8,182 nucleotides of DNA from Blautia sp. AF19-10LB (GCF_003461245.1 NZ_QTWS01000067.1:1-8182), one strand, 5' to 3'. Numbered from the stretch's first letter, positions 1-6,925 are shown. Numbers and translations: made by a program. Notes: a model not told the origin generated them from the sequence alone.

Positions 1-386
1 AACTCAAGGAGAACCTTGTGGTCTGCTGTTAAATATGGCTCACATTCGCATCCATTGAGAAGGATCGTATCAACCGGTTTTGCTGGTTTCAGTTTGACAC
101 AGGTCGGGAAACCTGCACCACCCATACCAACAATTCCTGCTTCTTTTACGATTTCGATGATCTCATCCGCGGTAAGATCATCTAATGGTTTATGAGGCTG
201 TACGGATTCGTGCAGAGTATTTTTTCCGTCTGATTCGATGACAACTGCCATCACTTCACTGCCTCTTGTTCCATGCATGCGAGGTTCAACAGCAACTACT
301 GTTCCACTTACACTGGAATGTACCGGTGCGCTGATAAATCCGGCAGCTTCGCCGATCTTCTGTCCGACCTTTATGGTATCTCCTAC
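1..386 (-). pseudogene. RnfC-like module, continuation after an in-frame TAG (partial at left edge)
   Basis: This stretch continues without frameshift the reading frame of the MetV-like gene to its right, from which it is separated only by a TAG codon. It encodes about 128 residues of an RnfC-type subunit. Visible are the end of the biotinyl/barrel-sandwich N-terminal domain (VGDTIKVGQKIGEAAGF, then SAPVHSSVSGTVVAVEPR) and the glycine-rich start of the flavin/NADH-binding domain (GMGGAGFPTCVKL, plus-strand positions about 91-131). The conserved NGCECEPYLTADH follows. In the Rnf complex and in the RnfC2 subunit of some acetogen methylene-THF reductases this module oxidises NADH. No ribosome site or plausible start codon lies just after the TAG, so independent translation is unlikely. 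The gene runs off the window, so the cluster-binding C-terminus is not visible. Family assignment is firm; the pseudogene status depends on the single TAG being real. Confidence 0.8.
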
Positions 387-1199
387 CTAAACGATCGGAT
401 TAGCCGGAGCGCCCAGATGCTGTGACATAGAGATCACAACTGTCTTAGGATCCGGGAATTTCTTCAGATCGATATGCTCGCTGAATTCCTTATGTTCTGA
501 CGGATGAACACCGCCATAATATCCATTCAGTCTGTCTTCCCTTATTGCTTTAACGTAGTCGTTGATTACTTTGAAATTCACCTTTGAGAAGTCACGGACC
601 TGTACAGGCTGATTGAGGAATTCCTCAAGTCGTCCCTGTTTTGCAAGTCTCTGATAAATCTTCTCCCATGCACAGTCTTTATTCGGATCCACTTCGCACT
701 TACCGTTCTTGGCACCTCCACACTGCCCATTTACAAGGCTCTTGGAGCAATCAACGATCGGACAGACACCACCGGTTATGTTCAGATAACACTGAGCACA
801 GGCATCACAGCTCTTCTTGGTAAGAGCCATGCCATGATGACCTCTGTAGTTAAGAGAATTACTTGCTGCATAAACTGGTTTTCCTGCCAGTTCTGCAACT
901 GTCTGAATACCAAGGCCGCAGGAAATTACGATAACATTCTCTGTTCCTTCCGGAAACAGATCCTGTAATTTTCTTTCTGTGTGCATCTTGTTACACAAAA
1001 AGTCTACCTTTGTACTGCCAGTGACTGTCTTGCCCTGTTCTGCGGCAAATTTCAGAAATTCATCGCAGTCCGGCTCGTCAATGGTGTCAAATTCCTTGAA
1101 GCACTTGTTACAGGCAATGACATACAGGTTATCTTTGCCCTCAAGCAATGATGCAAGTTCTTCATTGCTTTTCAGCTGATACTTAGTATAGTTCTCCAA
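387..1199 (-). CDS. MetV-like (MTHFR C-terminal domain) protein fused to start of RnfC, ended early by TAG
   Basis: The 270-residue product has two parts. Residues 1 to about 225 match the methylenetetrahydrofolate reductase C-terminal (MetV-type) domain: a Cys-rich protein with ACNKC (C30, C33), C69, ISCG (C94), a CDACAQC cluster (C131, C134, C137) and further Cys at 146, 151, 160, 168 and 176, suited to Fe-S or zinc binding. From about residue 228 (GGVHPSEHKEF) it becomes the RnfC N-terminal domain and reaches the hallmark SQHLGAPANPIV before the TAG. The domain clearly carries on in frame afterwards, so the native protein was probably one MetV-RnfC polypeptide. Known MetV and RnfC2 are subunits of acetogen MTHFR complexes (with MetF) that link NADH oxidation to methylene-THF reduction; that role here is inference. 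The start is TTG at 1199, chosen because AAGGAAGG lies 7 nt upstream; no in-frame ATG has such a site. Confidence 0.8.
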   Translation of the reverse strand: MENYTKYQLKSNEELASLLEGKDNLYVIACNKCFKEFDTIDEPDCDEFLKFAAEQGKTVTGSTKVDFLCNKMHTERKLQDLFPEGTENVIVISCGLGIQTVAELAGKPVYAASNSLNYRGHHGMALTKKSCDACAQCYLNITGGVCPIVDCSKSLVNGQCGGAKNGKCEVDPNKDCAWEKIYQRLAKQGRLEEFLNQPVQVRDFSKVNFKVINDYVKAIREDRLNGYYGGVHPSEHKEFSEHIDLKKFPDPKTVVISMSQHLGAPANPIV

Positions 1200-1495
1200 T
1201 TGCTCACCTTCCTTATGAAATATTTGAACTTATATGCTTATCAGCTTCTATCCTTCCTTCCCCTCTGCACTGTTAAGAAAAAAACAATAAAAATCCGATA
1301 AACTGGTTCTATAATTACTATCCTATATAAATGTAGCACAAATCGTTTATTTTATTCAGTTCTTATTGTATGTTTTCATCAAAAATAAGCTCTTTTTTTA
1401 TAAAAAAGCGGTTCTGCACGCTGAAAAAATCTGTTATTTTTTTATCATAATGGTGGGATGGATTTTTTTTGCCTCAAACTTTAATACCAGACATC
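1200..1495. other. AT-rich divergent intergenic region
   Basis: This noncoding stretch lies between the MetV-RnfC gene (leftward) and the TetR gene (rightward). It is AT-rich with long T and A runs, including a CTTTTTTT/AAAAAAG near-palindrome around 1391-1409. The leftward gene must be transcribed from here, but I found no convincing minus-strand promoter: candidates around 1310-1345 have weak -35 matches. No RNA gene, ORF with a ribosome site or known riboswitch could be recognised. Confidence 0.5.
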
Positions 1496-1524
1496 CTGAC
1501 ATACCATTTTTTTGTTCTTATACT
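1496..1524 (+). promoter_or_regulatory. Sigma-A promoter of the TetR-family gene
   Basis: CTGACA (1496-1501) and TATACT (1519-1524) are separated by exactly 17 nt. Each matches the housekeeping consensus at five of six positions. Transcription would start near 1531, giving a leader of about 80 nt. TTATACT recurs at 1537-1543 and 1567-1573, which may be part of an autoregulatory operator or chance in AT-rich DNA. Confidence 0.6.
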
Positions 1525-1613
1525 GTCGGATTTGTGTTATACTGTAACTATTCAGTACCCTCACAGTTATACTATGCTTTACTATATTTATGAAATATGG
1601 GAGGGAATCGACT

Positions 1614-2192
1614 ATGCAAAATCCAATTCCTGATGAAAGATATTCTGTGGCAGACGAAGCCATCCTGGGAGCTTTTTTTAAACTCATAAAGCAAAAAGCT
1701 CCTGACCGGATCACCGTATCCGATATCACCAAAACAGCTGGTATCGCGAGAAGTACTTTTTATAATCATTATCAGGATATCCCCTCTCTTGTATCTGCTG
1801 TTGAAGAAAAGACGATCCATGATGTTTTTTCCATAATGGAAAAATTTCATCCAGAAAATGACCGCGATATCTGTCAGTCCTATTTTCTGACGATCTGTCG
1901 CTATACAATGGAAAATCCCTTCCTTGCCGGTCTTCTGAGCACCCCTCACGGGAATGATCTGTTTGAAAAAATGCTGACCATGCTTCATCACTATGTCACC
2001 GCTACCACCTCCAGTGCCAGCCCCGACAGACACACAAAAGAGGAAATATCTTACGTAATCACCTGCGCGATCGGCAGCACAATCGGTGTGCTTCACAAAT
2101 GGACCCGGGATGATTTTGATCTCGCACCGGAAGTCATTGCAGAGATTCTGACTCAGATTTTTCTTTCCGGCATGCTGCCTCTTTTGTCCTGA
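1614..2192 (+). CDS. TetR/AcrR-family transcriptional regulator
   Basis: This 192-residue protein has the typical TetR length and layout. The N-terminal helix-turn-helix runs from about residue 11 to 57: a helix with ILGAFFKLIKQ, then RITVSDITKTAGIARSTFYNHYQD, the signature ending STFYNHY seen in the DNA-recognition helix. The remaining 130 residues are a helical, family-variable ligand/dimer domain, which gives no clue to the inducer. I chose ATG 1614 over the in-frame ATG at 1590 because GGGAGGG (1599-1605) lies 8 nt before 1614 and nothing comparable precedes 1590. The gene has its own promoter and converges on the acyl-ligase operon, with a shared terminator between them. TetR proteins usually repress themselves and neighbouring genes, so this one may control the adjacent carrier-protein cluster or the divergent MetV-RnfC gene. 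Which one cannot be told from sequence. Confidence 0.9.
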   Translation: MQNPIPDERYSVADEAILGAFFKLIKQKAPDRITVSDITKTAGIARSTFYNHYQDIPSLVSAVEEKTIHDVFSIMEKFHPENDRDICQSYFLTICRYTMENPFLAGLLSTPHGNDLFEKMLTMLHHYVTATTSSASPDRHTKEEISYVITCAIGSTIGVLHKWTRDDFDLAPEVIAEILTQIFLSGMLPLLS

Positions 2193-2213
2193 CTGCCCTG
2201 CATACAGGCACAA

Positions 2214-2251
2214 AAAAACCCGTCTGAGCACTTTCACTCAGACGGGTTTTT
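2214..2251. terminator. Bidirectional rho-independent terminator
   Basis: ACCCGTCTGAG (2218-2228) pairs perfectly with CTCAGACGGGT (2237-2247) around the 8-nt loop CACTTTCA. The stem is extended by A/T pairs to 2214/2251. Runs of T follow the stem on both strands (2247-2251 on plus; the complement of A2212-A2218 on minus). It ends both the TetR transcript and the convergent acyl-ligase operon, whose stop codon lies 1 nt away. Confidence 0.92.
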
Positions 2252-2252
2252 A

Positions 2253-3797
2253 TTATGCCTGCGGCTCGTCGACCAGGACATCCTGTCTCCTGATCTTCTT
2301 TGTCGTACTCCGGATAAACGGATTTTTCCGGATCACCAGACCTGTAATGCGGCGGTAAGTCGGCTGGTTTTTGTTGTATTCATCCAGAAATGCCTGAAGC
2401 TGTGACCTGATCATCTCAGTATCCAGTGCCTTTGCCTCCACAACTGCCTGTTCCGGATAAATTCGGGCTGTAAGACCATTGTCCTCGCCTGTTACAATCA
2501 CTTCACCCACAAGCGGATTCAATGCAAGTTTGTTCTCAATTTCCTCAGGAGATACATTTTCTCCATTGGAAAGAATAATCAGATTTTTCACACGACCATT
2601 GATGAAAAGATAACCATCTTTATCAATATATCCCTTATCCCCGGTATGCAGCCAGCCATCTTTCAGCGTTTCCTCTGTCTCACGAGGCATCTGATAATAT
2701 CCCTTCATGACACTTGTACCTTTTACCAGGATCTCTCCATCCTCAAATCTGATTTCCACATTCTCAAGTGGTCTTCCGATGGAACCCGGCTTATTGTTTT
2801 CCGGTGTATTATTGCTGATGACCGGAGAGCATTCCGACATACCGTAGCCTTCCAGTATCTGTATACCGTACTCTGCAAAACAGTCAATATAGTAAGGATC
2901 CAGATGTGCCCCACCGGTAAAAATCGTGTGCAGTTTTCCACCAAATACTTTTTCTGCAAGAACAGCTTTCGGAATCGACGGATCAGCAGCCGCCAGTCTC
3001 TTATAAATCGTCTCAATCATCATTGGAACCATGAGCATGATATCCGGTTTAAAAATGCTCATATTTCTGATCATATGAAGCAGGGAGTCATTGATACAGA
3101 GGGTCGCTCCCTGAGAAAAACCCTTCAGCCAGTCCATGACCAGACAGAATGCATGATGGATCGGAAGTACACTGAGCATGGCTGTTCCGGGTTCTGCCGA
3201 GATTTTGACTGCCTCAACATTGGAAGCCAGATTATTCTGTGTCAGCATAACTCCCTTGCTCTTTCCTGTCGTTCCGGAAGTAAAGATAATTGTCGCAATA
3301 TCTTCTGCATCCGGGCAGGAAGCATCTCCTTCGGCATTCTTTCCTGAATTTCTGAGTTCGCTGATACTATATGTATCCGCCGGTACATCCTCCACCTCTT
3401 CCTGGAGCATCCATACTTTCTGAAGTTTCGGACAGTTTGCAAGAAATGCTTCCAGATACGGTCTGTGTTTCGGACTTAAGAACAGTGCTTCGGAATCGGA
3501 GCGGTTTATCAGATCGATCAGTTCTTCACACGGGAGTGCTGCATCCAGCGGCACCGCTGTAGTACATCCTGTAATAATTCCCAGATAGCTTTCGATCCAT
3601 TCTATAGAGCTGGTTCCGATCAATGCAATATGCTTTCCCTCAAAACCTTCTGCAAGAAGTCCTTTTCTGGTGGAAATCACATTTTTCATCATTTCACTGT
3701 AACTTCTCTCCAGAATCTCTTTTCGGTTAAGCCATTTTACTGCCTTGACTTCGCCAAATTTCTGTACACTTTCTTCTAATATATCCCTGATCAGCAT
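2253..3797 (-). CDS. Acyl-CoA synthetase / acyl-AMP ligase (ANL superfamily)
   Basis: The product (514 aa) activates a carboxylic acid as an acyl-adenylate and transfers it to a thiol, either CoA or the carrier protein encoded just upstream. It has the full set of ANL motifs: the phosphate-binding loop TSGTTGKSKG (residues 173-182), EGYGMSE (316-322), TGD (385-387), NGRVKNLIILSNGENVSPEE (400-419, hinge and C-terminal domain), and a C-terminal lysine in STTKKIRR (K500/K501) for adenylate formation. Length is normal for a FadD-like ligase, and the hydrophobic character suggests a fatty or aromatic acid rather than an amino acid. The frame extends upstream to 3866, but ATG 3797 is preceded by GGGAGGAG at 6 nt and is clearly the start. 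It is last in the operon, 77 nt after the carrier gene. Whether it loads the carrier directly or makes acyl-CoA cannot be decided by eye. Confidence 0.9.
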   Translation of the reverse strand: MLIRDILEESVQKFGEVKAVKWLNRKEILERSYSEMMKNVISTRKGLLAEGFEGKHIALIGTSSIEWIESYLGIITGCTTAVPLDAALPCEELIDLINRSDSEALFLSPKHRPYLEAFLANCPKLQKVWMLQEEVEDVPADTYSISELRNSGKNAEGDASCPDAEDIATIIFTSGTTGKSKGVMLTQNNLASNVEAVKISAEPGTAMLSVLPIHHAFCLVMDWLKGFSQGATLCINDSLLHMIRNMSIFKPDIMLMVPMMIETIYKRLAAADPSIPKAVLAEKVFGGKLHTIFTGGAHLDPYYIDCFAEYGIQILEGYGMSECSPVISNNTPENNKPGSIGRPLENVEIRFEDGEILVKGTSVMKGYYQMPRETEETLKDGWLHTGDKGYIDKDGYLFINGRVKNLIILSNGENVSPEEIENKLALNPLVGEVIVTGEDNGLTARIYPEQAVVEAKALDTEMIRSQLQAFLDEYNKNQPTYRRITGLVIRKNPFIRSTTKKIRRQDVLVDEPQA

Positions 3798-3874
3798 ATC
3801 TTTCTCCTCCCTCACTGTTCTGTGGACTGATATTCTGTTAATTCTGTTCGCTCCGTTCACACACAACTTAGTTC

Positions 3875-4105
3875 TTACTGAAGCTCCTCAAGAAGCTTAA
3901 GTGCCTCCTCAAGAGTTGTAATTTTTGTCACTTCGGTTTCCTCAAGTTCAATGTCAAAGGTATCCTCAAGTTCACCCAGAAAAGACATGAAATCCAGAGA
4001 AGTAAATCCCAGATCCTCACGGAATCTCATCTCACCTGTCATTTCTTCCGGTTTCACTTTGCTGTACTGCGCTACAATATTTTTAAATTCCATTTCCTGA
4101 TTCAT
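3875..4105 (-). CDS. Discrete acyl carrier protein
   Basis: The product is a small acidic protein of 76 residues, the usual ACP size, predicted to be the four-helix carrier fold. The phosphopantetheine attachment site is Ser36 in DLGFTSLDFM; Thr35 stands where most ACPs have Asp (DSL). The acidic second helix FLGELEDTFDIELEE is typical of a surface that docks partner enzymes. Start ATG 4105 has AGGAGG 7 nt upstream. It lies 25 nt after the condensation gene and 77 nt before the ligase gene, so the three are very likely cotranscribed. It probably carries the acyl group made by the ligase for use by the condensation protein. Being alone, away from any fab genes, it is unlikely to be the fatty-acid synthesis ACP. 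No phosphopantetheinyl transferase is in the window, so a cellular one must activate it. Confidence 0.92.
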   Translation of the reverse strand: MNQEMEFKNIVAQYSKVKPEEMTGEMRFREDLGFTSLDFMSFLGELEDTFDIELEETEVTKITTLEEALKLLEELQ

Positions 4106-4130
4106 TCCATTTCCTCCTGATTTTTTATTT

Positions 4131-5519
4131 TTATACCTGTTCCATGATCTCGCCGATACTCATATCCGGCTCTGCAATTCCCTTAAACAGAATACGCATC
4201 ATATAATAATAAAGCAGTTCCATGTCGTGTTCCTCAAGATGAGCAGTCTGATAATGATATGAGAAGTTCATGCCGCCATCCTCCGTGTGTGATACAGTCA
4301 GATACATTTTTTTGGTTGCGGCACCGTTTGCAAACCATTTGGCATGCTGGCGAACGGTTCCAAGCATTTCATTCTCCACCTTCACCGGCATTGGCTGATA
4401 GGTAAGATAACAGCTTTCATAGCTGGTATGCTCCGGTGTATGATATCTCTTTCTCATCTCATCCACGATAAGTGCCGGATCGTAATTGCTGTGCATATAA
4501 ATTCGGTTCTGCATATTCTGGATTTCATAAGCTGCCGAGAGAAAATCTGTCTCCGGTGAGATCACTGTTCTGCACGGAAACATAATAGTTCTGCTTCCCC
4601 CGGAAGTCCATTCATCATGGGTAGAACGTCTGGATATAAAATTCTGGATCGTAATATCTTCTTGTCCGTTATTTACTTTTGACAGATAAGTACGGATACC
4701 AAGCAGAAGCAGATTTGTCATGGAAAGCTGATGATTCATACAGAAATCCATCAGGTTCTGTGTCGCATACGGTTCCAGATGATAATCCTTTACTGCAACA
4801 AACAGCTCGTTCATCTCAATATCAGAAGCACGAAGCTTCGGATCCCCATGACGCTTTCTTGCTTCCTCCAGTACAGATGGTCCCTGAATATCAGAATATA
4901 ACGGCTCGCCCAGTTCATCCAGCTGGTCATCCCAGAATTTTTTATCTTTTGCAAAACGCTTTTCATTGCCCGATTTTGCAAGATCTTTTTTCAGAACCGT
5001 CTCAAAATCAACCAGTTCCTGTGGGCAGGCCGTTCCATATTTATAATGCGTATATAACTGGAACAAATCTCCGATCATAACTACAAGCCCACAGGAATCG
5101 ATCAGTCTGTGATCCATATGTAAAAAGAAACCATTGTATCCTTCCGGAAGCTTCAGCATGGTAAATTCGCACATCGGGATATTATCTCCGTCAAATGTTT
5201 CATACGCCCACTGCTGCATCAGCTCATCTGCCTTTGCCAGGCTTTCCATTCCTGACAGATCCTTCAGTTCAATATCACGCGGATCCTGTTTTTCAATGTA
5301 CTGTTTTACATTTCCATCTTTATCCGGTTTCGTAAAACGGACTCTGGTACAGTCTGAACGCTCCATTTCCATCTGAATACATTTCTTCAGTAATCCAAAA
5401 TCCAGTTCTGCCTGTACAGAAGCCACAACACTTACACCAGATACCTGCTGTGTACCATAATCCATGATCCAGTTGTGATGCATTTTCTGAGCTGCCGTCA
5501 AAGGATAATAATTTCTCAT
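4131..5519 (-). CDS. Stand-alone NRPS-type condensation domain protein
   Basis: This 462-residue protein is one condensation (C) domain, without fused adenylation or carrier domains. Its N-terminus MRNYYPLTAAQKMHHNW resembles the C1 motif (YPLTxAQ). The active-site region reads GFFLHMDHRLIDSCG, so the usual HHxxxDG is D136-H137-xxx-D141-S142: the catalytic second His and the structural Asp are kept, while the first His and the Gly are replaced. A later SRRSTHDEWTSGGSRTIMFP aligns in character with the latch/C5 region. C domains form amide or ester bonds between a carrier-bound acyl group and an amine or hydroxyl acceptor. Together with the following ACP and ligase this suggests acylation of a small soluble acceptor. 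I chose ATG 5519, with GGAGGT 10 nt upstream, just before the YPLT motif. The frame is open up to 5678, but that part overlaps a hairpin and has no good ribosome site; ATG 5537 is a weaker alternative. Confidence 0.88.
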   Translation of the reverse strand: MRNYYPLTAAQKMHHNWIMDYGTQQVSGVSVVASVQAELDFGLLKKCIQMEMERSDCTRVRFTKPDKDGNVKQYIEKQDPRDIELKDLSGMESLAKADELMQQWAYETFDGDNIPMCEFTMLKLPEGYNGFFLHMDHRLIDSCGLVVMIGDLFQLYTHYKYGTACPQELVDFETVLKKDLAKSGNEKRFAKDKKFWDDQLDELGEPLYSDIQGPSVLEEARKRHGDPKLRASDIEMNELFVAVKDYHLEPYATQNLMDFCMNHQLSMTNLLLLGIRTYLSKVNNGQEDITIQNFISRRSTHDEWTSGGSRTIMFPCRTVISPETDFLSAAYEIQNMQNRIYMHSNYDPALIVDEMRKRYHTPEHTSYESCYLTYQPMPVKVENEMLGTVRQHAKWFANGAATKKMYLTVSHTEDGGMNFSYHYQTAHLEEHDMELLYYYMMRILFKGIAEPDMSIGEIMEQV

Positions 5520-5654
5520 ATAATAGATAACCTCCATTATCCCGGTATTCCTCTTTATCCGAGATAGAAAAAACATTATTGTATGCTTCAGGTCAAAAAA
5601 TATCATACCTTCTCGGGAAATACCAGTACCCCTGGGACTTAATGAACACTTTAC

Positions 5655-5742
5655 AAAAAATTGACCGGGACTTATCATTCATTTAACATAACAGTTCAAA
5701 TGTATATTCCCTGTTATGTACCATGTCTGATAAATCCCGGTC
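5655..5742 (-). terminator. Long intercistronic hairpin with U-tract (terminator/attenuator)
   Basis: In the minus-strand RNA, GACCGGGATTTATCA (5742-5728) pairs with TGATAAGTCCCGGTC (5677-5663): 15 pairs, one of them G·U. On the same axis ACATAACAG (5719-5711) pairs with CTGTTATGT (5694-5686), nine perfect pairs, across a small internal loop and a 16-nt apical loop. Six U follow directly (5660-5655). The G·U wobble exists only in the minus-strand transcript, which supports an RNA function on that strand. It lies 19 nt after the hydrolase stop and about 140 nt before the condensation gene, so it would terminate hydrolase mRNA or set read-through into the trio. Confidence 0.7.
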
Positions 5743-5748
5743 GGGATT
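5733..5748. promoter_or_regulatory. 16-bp palindrome overlapping the base of the attenuator
   Basis: The sequence AATCCCGGTCGGGATT is a perfect 7+7 inverted repeat with a 2-bp centre. It could be a protein operator, or in RNA a small hairpin that uses the same bases as the 5' arm of the long terminator stem and therefore excludes it. Both readings are inference. Confidence 0.4.
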
Positions 5749-5760
5749 CTTTATGTCCGT

Positions 5761-6729
5761 TTAATCGTATTTCTCAAAAAATTCCATCATCTTGTGCTGA
5801 TACAGTTCCGGATCCGCATAGGCACTGCACAGATGCCGTGCCCCCGGTATGATCACCAGTTCCTTCTCTGCCCTGCAGAGCATGTAATTCTGAAAAGAAT
5901 TATTCGGATACACATAGGTGTCCTTCTCTCCATGGAAAAACAGAACCGGTCTTGTATTTTTTTTTATGGCTTCTGTAGTGTCTGCATCTTTCATATGAAA
6001 TCCTGCCACAAGAGAACAGAACCAGTCCAGTTCCATCAGAAGCAGTGGTATATGATGCAGGTGGAACCAGTTAGCTGCCATATCACGCATCTGTCCTTCC
6101 ATAGACTGAAAACCACAGTCCGCAATCAGGCCTTTTACCTCTGCCGGAAGTGTATGTCCTGATGCCATCAGTACAGTAGCAGCCCCCATAGACTGTCCGT
6201 ACAGATAAATCGGGAGCTTCTCTTTATTTCGTTCAGATACATAGACTGCCCATTGCTGCACATCCCATTGCTCCTTTGCTCCAAAGGTGATATATTTTCC
6301 CTCGCTGTCACCGCAGCAGCGATGTTCTATAAACAGGACATCACATTGATGCTCATGCAGATATTTTGCCATAAACGACAAGGTGCCAAACCGGCTGCCA
6401 CGATAACCATGGCTTAATATGACGATCCTTTTTGCATCTTCTGCCGGCAGATATAATGCATGCAGTTTTAATCCGTCAATACTTTTGATATAACAGTCCT
6501 GCATTTTCTGCTCAAAACACCATGCCTTACTCTCATTGTATTCTCTGGCATAACCGTTCTGGGGATGATTTTCCCTGATATGAGACAGCTCAAACCATTT
6601 CTTTCTTTCCTTTTTGTGCTCTCCTCTTTTGCAGCAGACCACCATGTTAAAAAAGCGCCATCCCATCTCCAGCACTCCAAGAAAGACAACCGACAGTATT
6701 GCAAACAGCTTAATAAATTTTTTCTTCAT
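5761..6729 (-). CDS. Membrane-anchored alpha/beta hydrolase
   Basis: This 322-residue serine hydrolase belongs to the broad alpha/beta group of COG1073/FrsA-like type. An N-terminal hydrophobic segment (about residues 5-24, FIKLFAILSVVFLGVLEMGW) after MKKK anchors it in the membrane. The catalytic domain follows: oxyanion loop SHGYRGS (about 106-112), nucleophile elbow GQSMGA with Ser180, acid Asp270 in HGEKD, and His299 in GARH. The core is complete, so an active esterase, thioesterase or amidase is expected, but the substrate cannot be read from sequence. ATG 6729 is chosen because GGGGA lies 7 nt upstream; an adjacent ATG (6732) and a GTG (6750) are less well spaced. It is the first gene upstream of the condensation/ACP/ligase trio on the same strand, 241 nt away, with a hairpin between. 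It may release or remodel the product of that pathway, but the link is only positional. Confidence 0.88.
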   Translation of the reverse strand: MKKKFIKLFAILSVVFLGVLEMGWRFFNMVVCCKRGEHKKERKKWFELSHIRENHPQNGYAREYNESKAWCFEQKMQDCYIKSIDGLKLHALYLPAEDAKRIVILSHGYRGSRFGTLSFMAKYLHEHQCDVLFIEHRCCGDSEGKYITFGAKEQWDVQQWAVYVSERNKEKLPIYLYGQSMGAATVLMASGHTLPAEVKGLIADCGFQSMEGQMRDMAANWFHLHHIPLLLMELDWFCSLVAGFHMKDADTTEAIKKNTRPVLFFHGEKDTYVYPNNSFQNYMLCRAEKELVIIPGARHLCSAYADPELYQHKMMEFFEKYD

Positions 6730-6925
6730 CATGATTTCCCCACAGTTCACATTTTAGAATAAGAATCTTGCCCAGCCAAGCAGATGCTGTACCAGAAATA
6801 TTTTTCTCTTTTGTTTTGGAGTCAGCAGACAACTATAATGACAACAGCACTTTTTCGGATCTTATGCTGGCTCATACTCCACCTGCTTTCAAGTTTTAAT
6901 ACTTATAATTCTTTTGATTTATAGT

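Noticed and set aside
1572..2237. Open minus-strand frame of 221 codons opposite the TetR gene
   Set aside because: It is antisense to a clear TetR protein, runs through the terminator and has no recognisable domain.
2646..3347. Open plus-strand frame of 233 codons opposite the acyl ligase
   Set aside because: It lies fully antisense to a gene with all ANL motifs, has low-complexity Cys/His-rich content and no ribosome site. It is a shadow of the real gene.
3798..3866. Upstream extension of the acyl ligase
   Set aside because: The extra 23 codons include the ribosome site itself (GGGAGGAG) translated as residues. ATG 3797 fits family N-termini.
5590..5600. TTGACC on the minus strand as a -35 box for the condensation gene
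   Set aside because: At 16-18 nt downstream there is only a T-run, with no acceptable -10, so I did not call a promoter.
5520..5678. N-terminal extension of the condensation protein to a start at 5678
   Set aside because: It would place 53 unrelated residues before the C1 motif, overlaps the attenuator hairpin and lacks a ribosome site, while ATG 5519 has GGAGGT.
5663..5742. Miniature inverted-repeat element (MITE)
   Set aside because: The 80-nt symmetry fits a MITE in size, but no flanking target duplication is visible. The U-tract and the strand-specific G·U pair favour an RNA structure. A genome-wide copy search would settle it.
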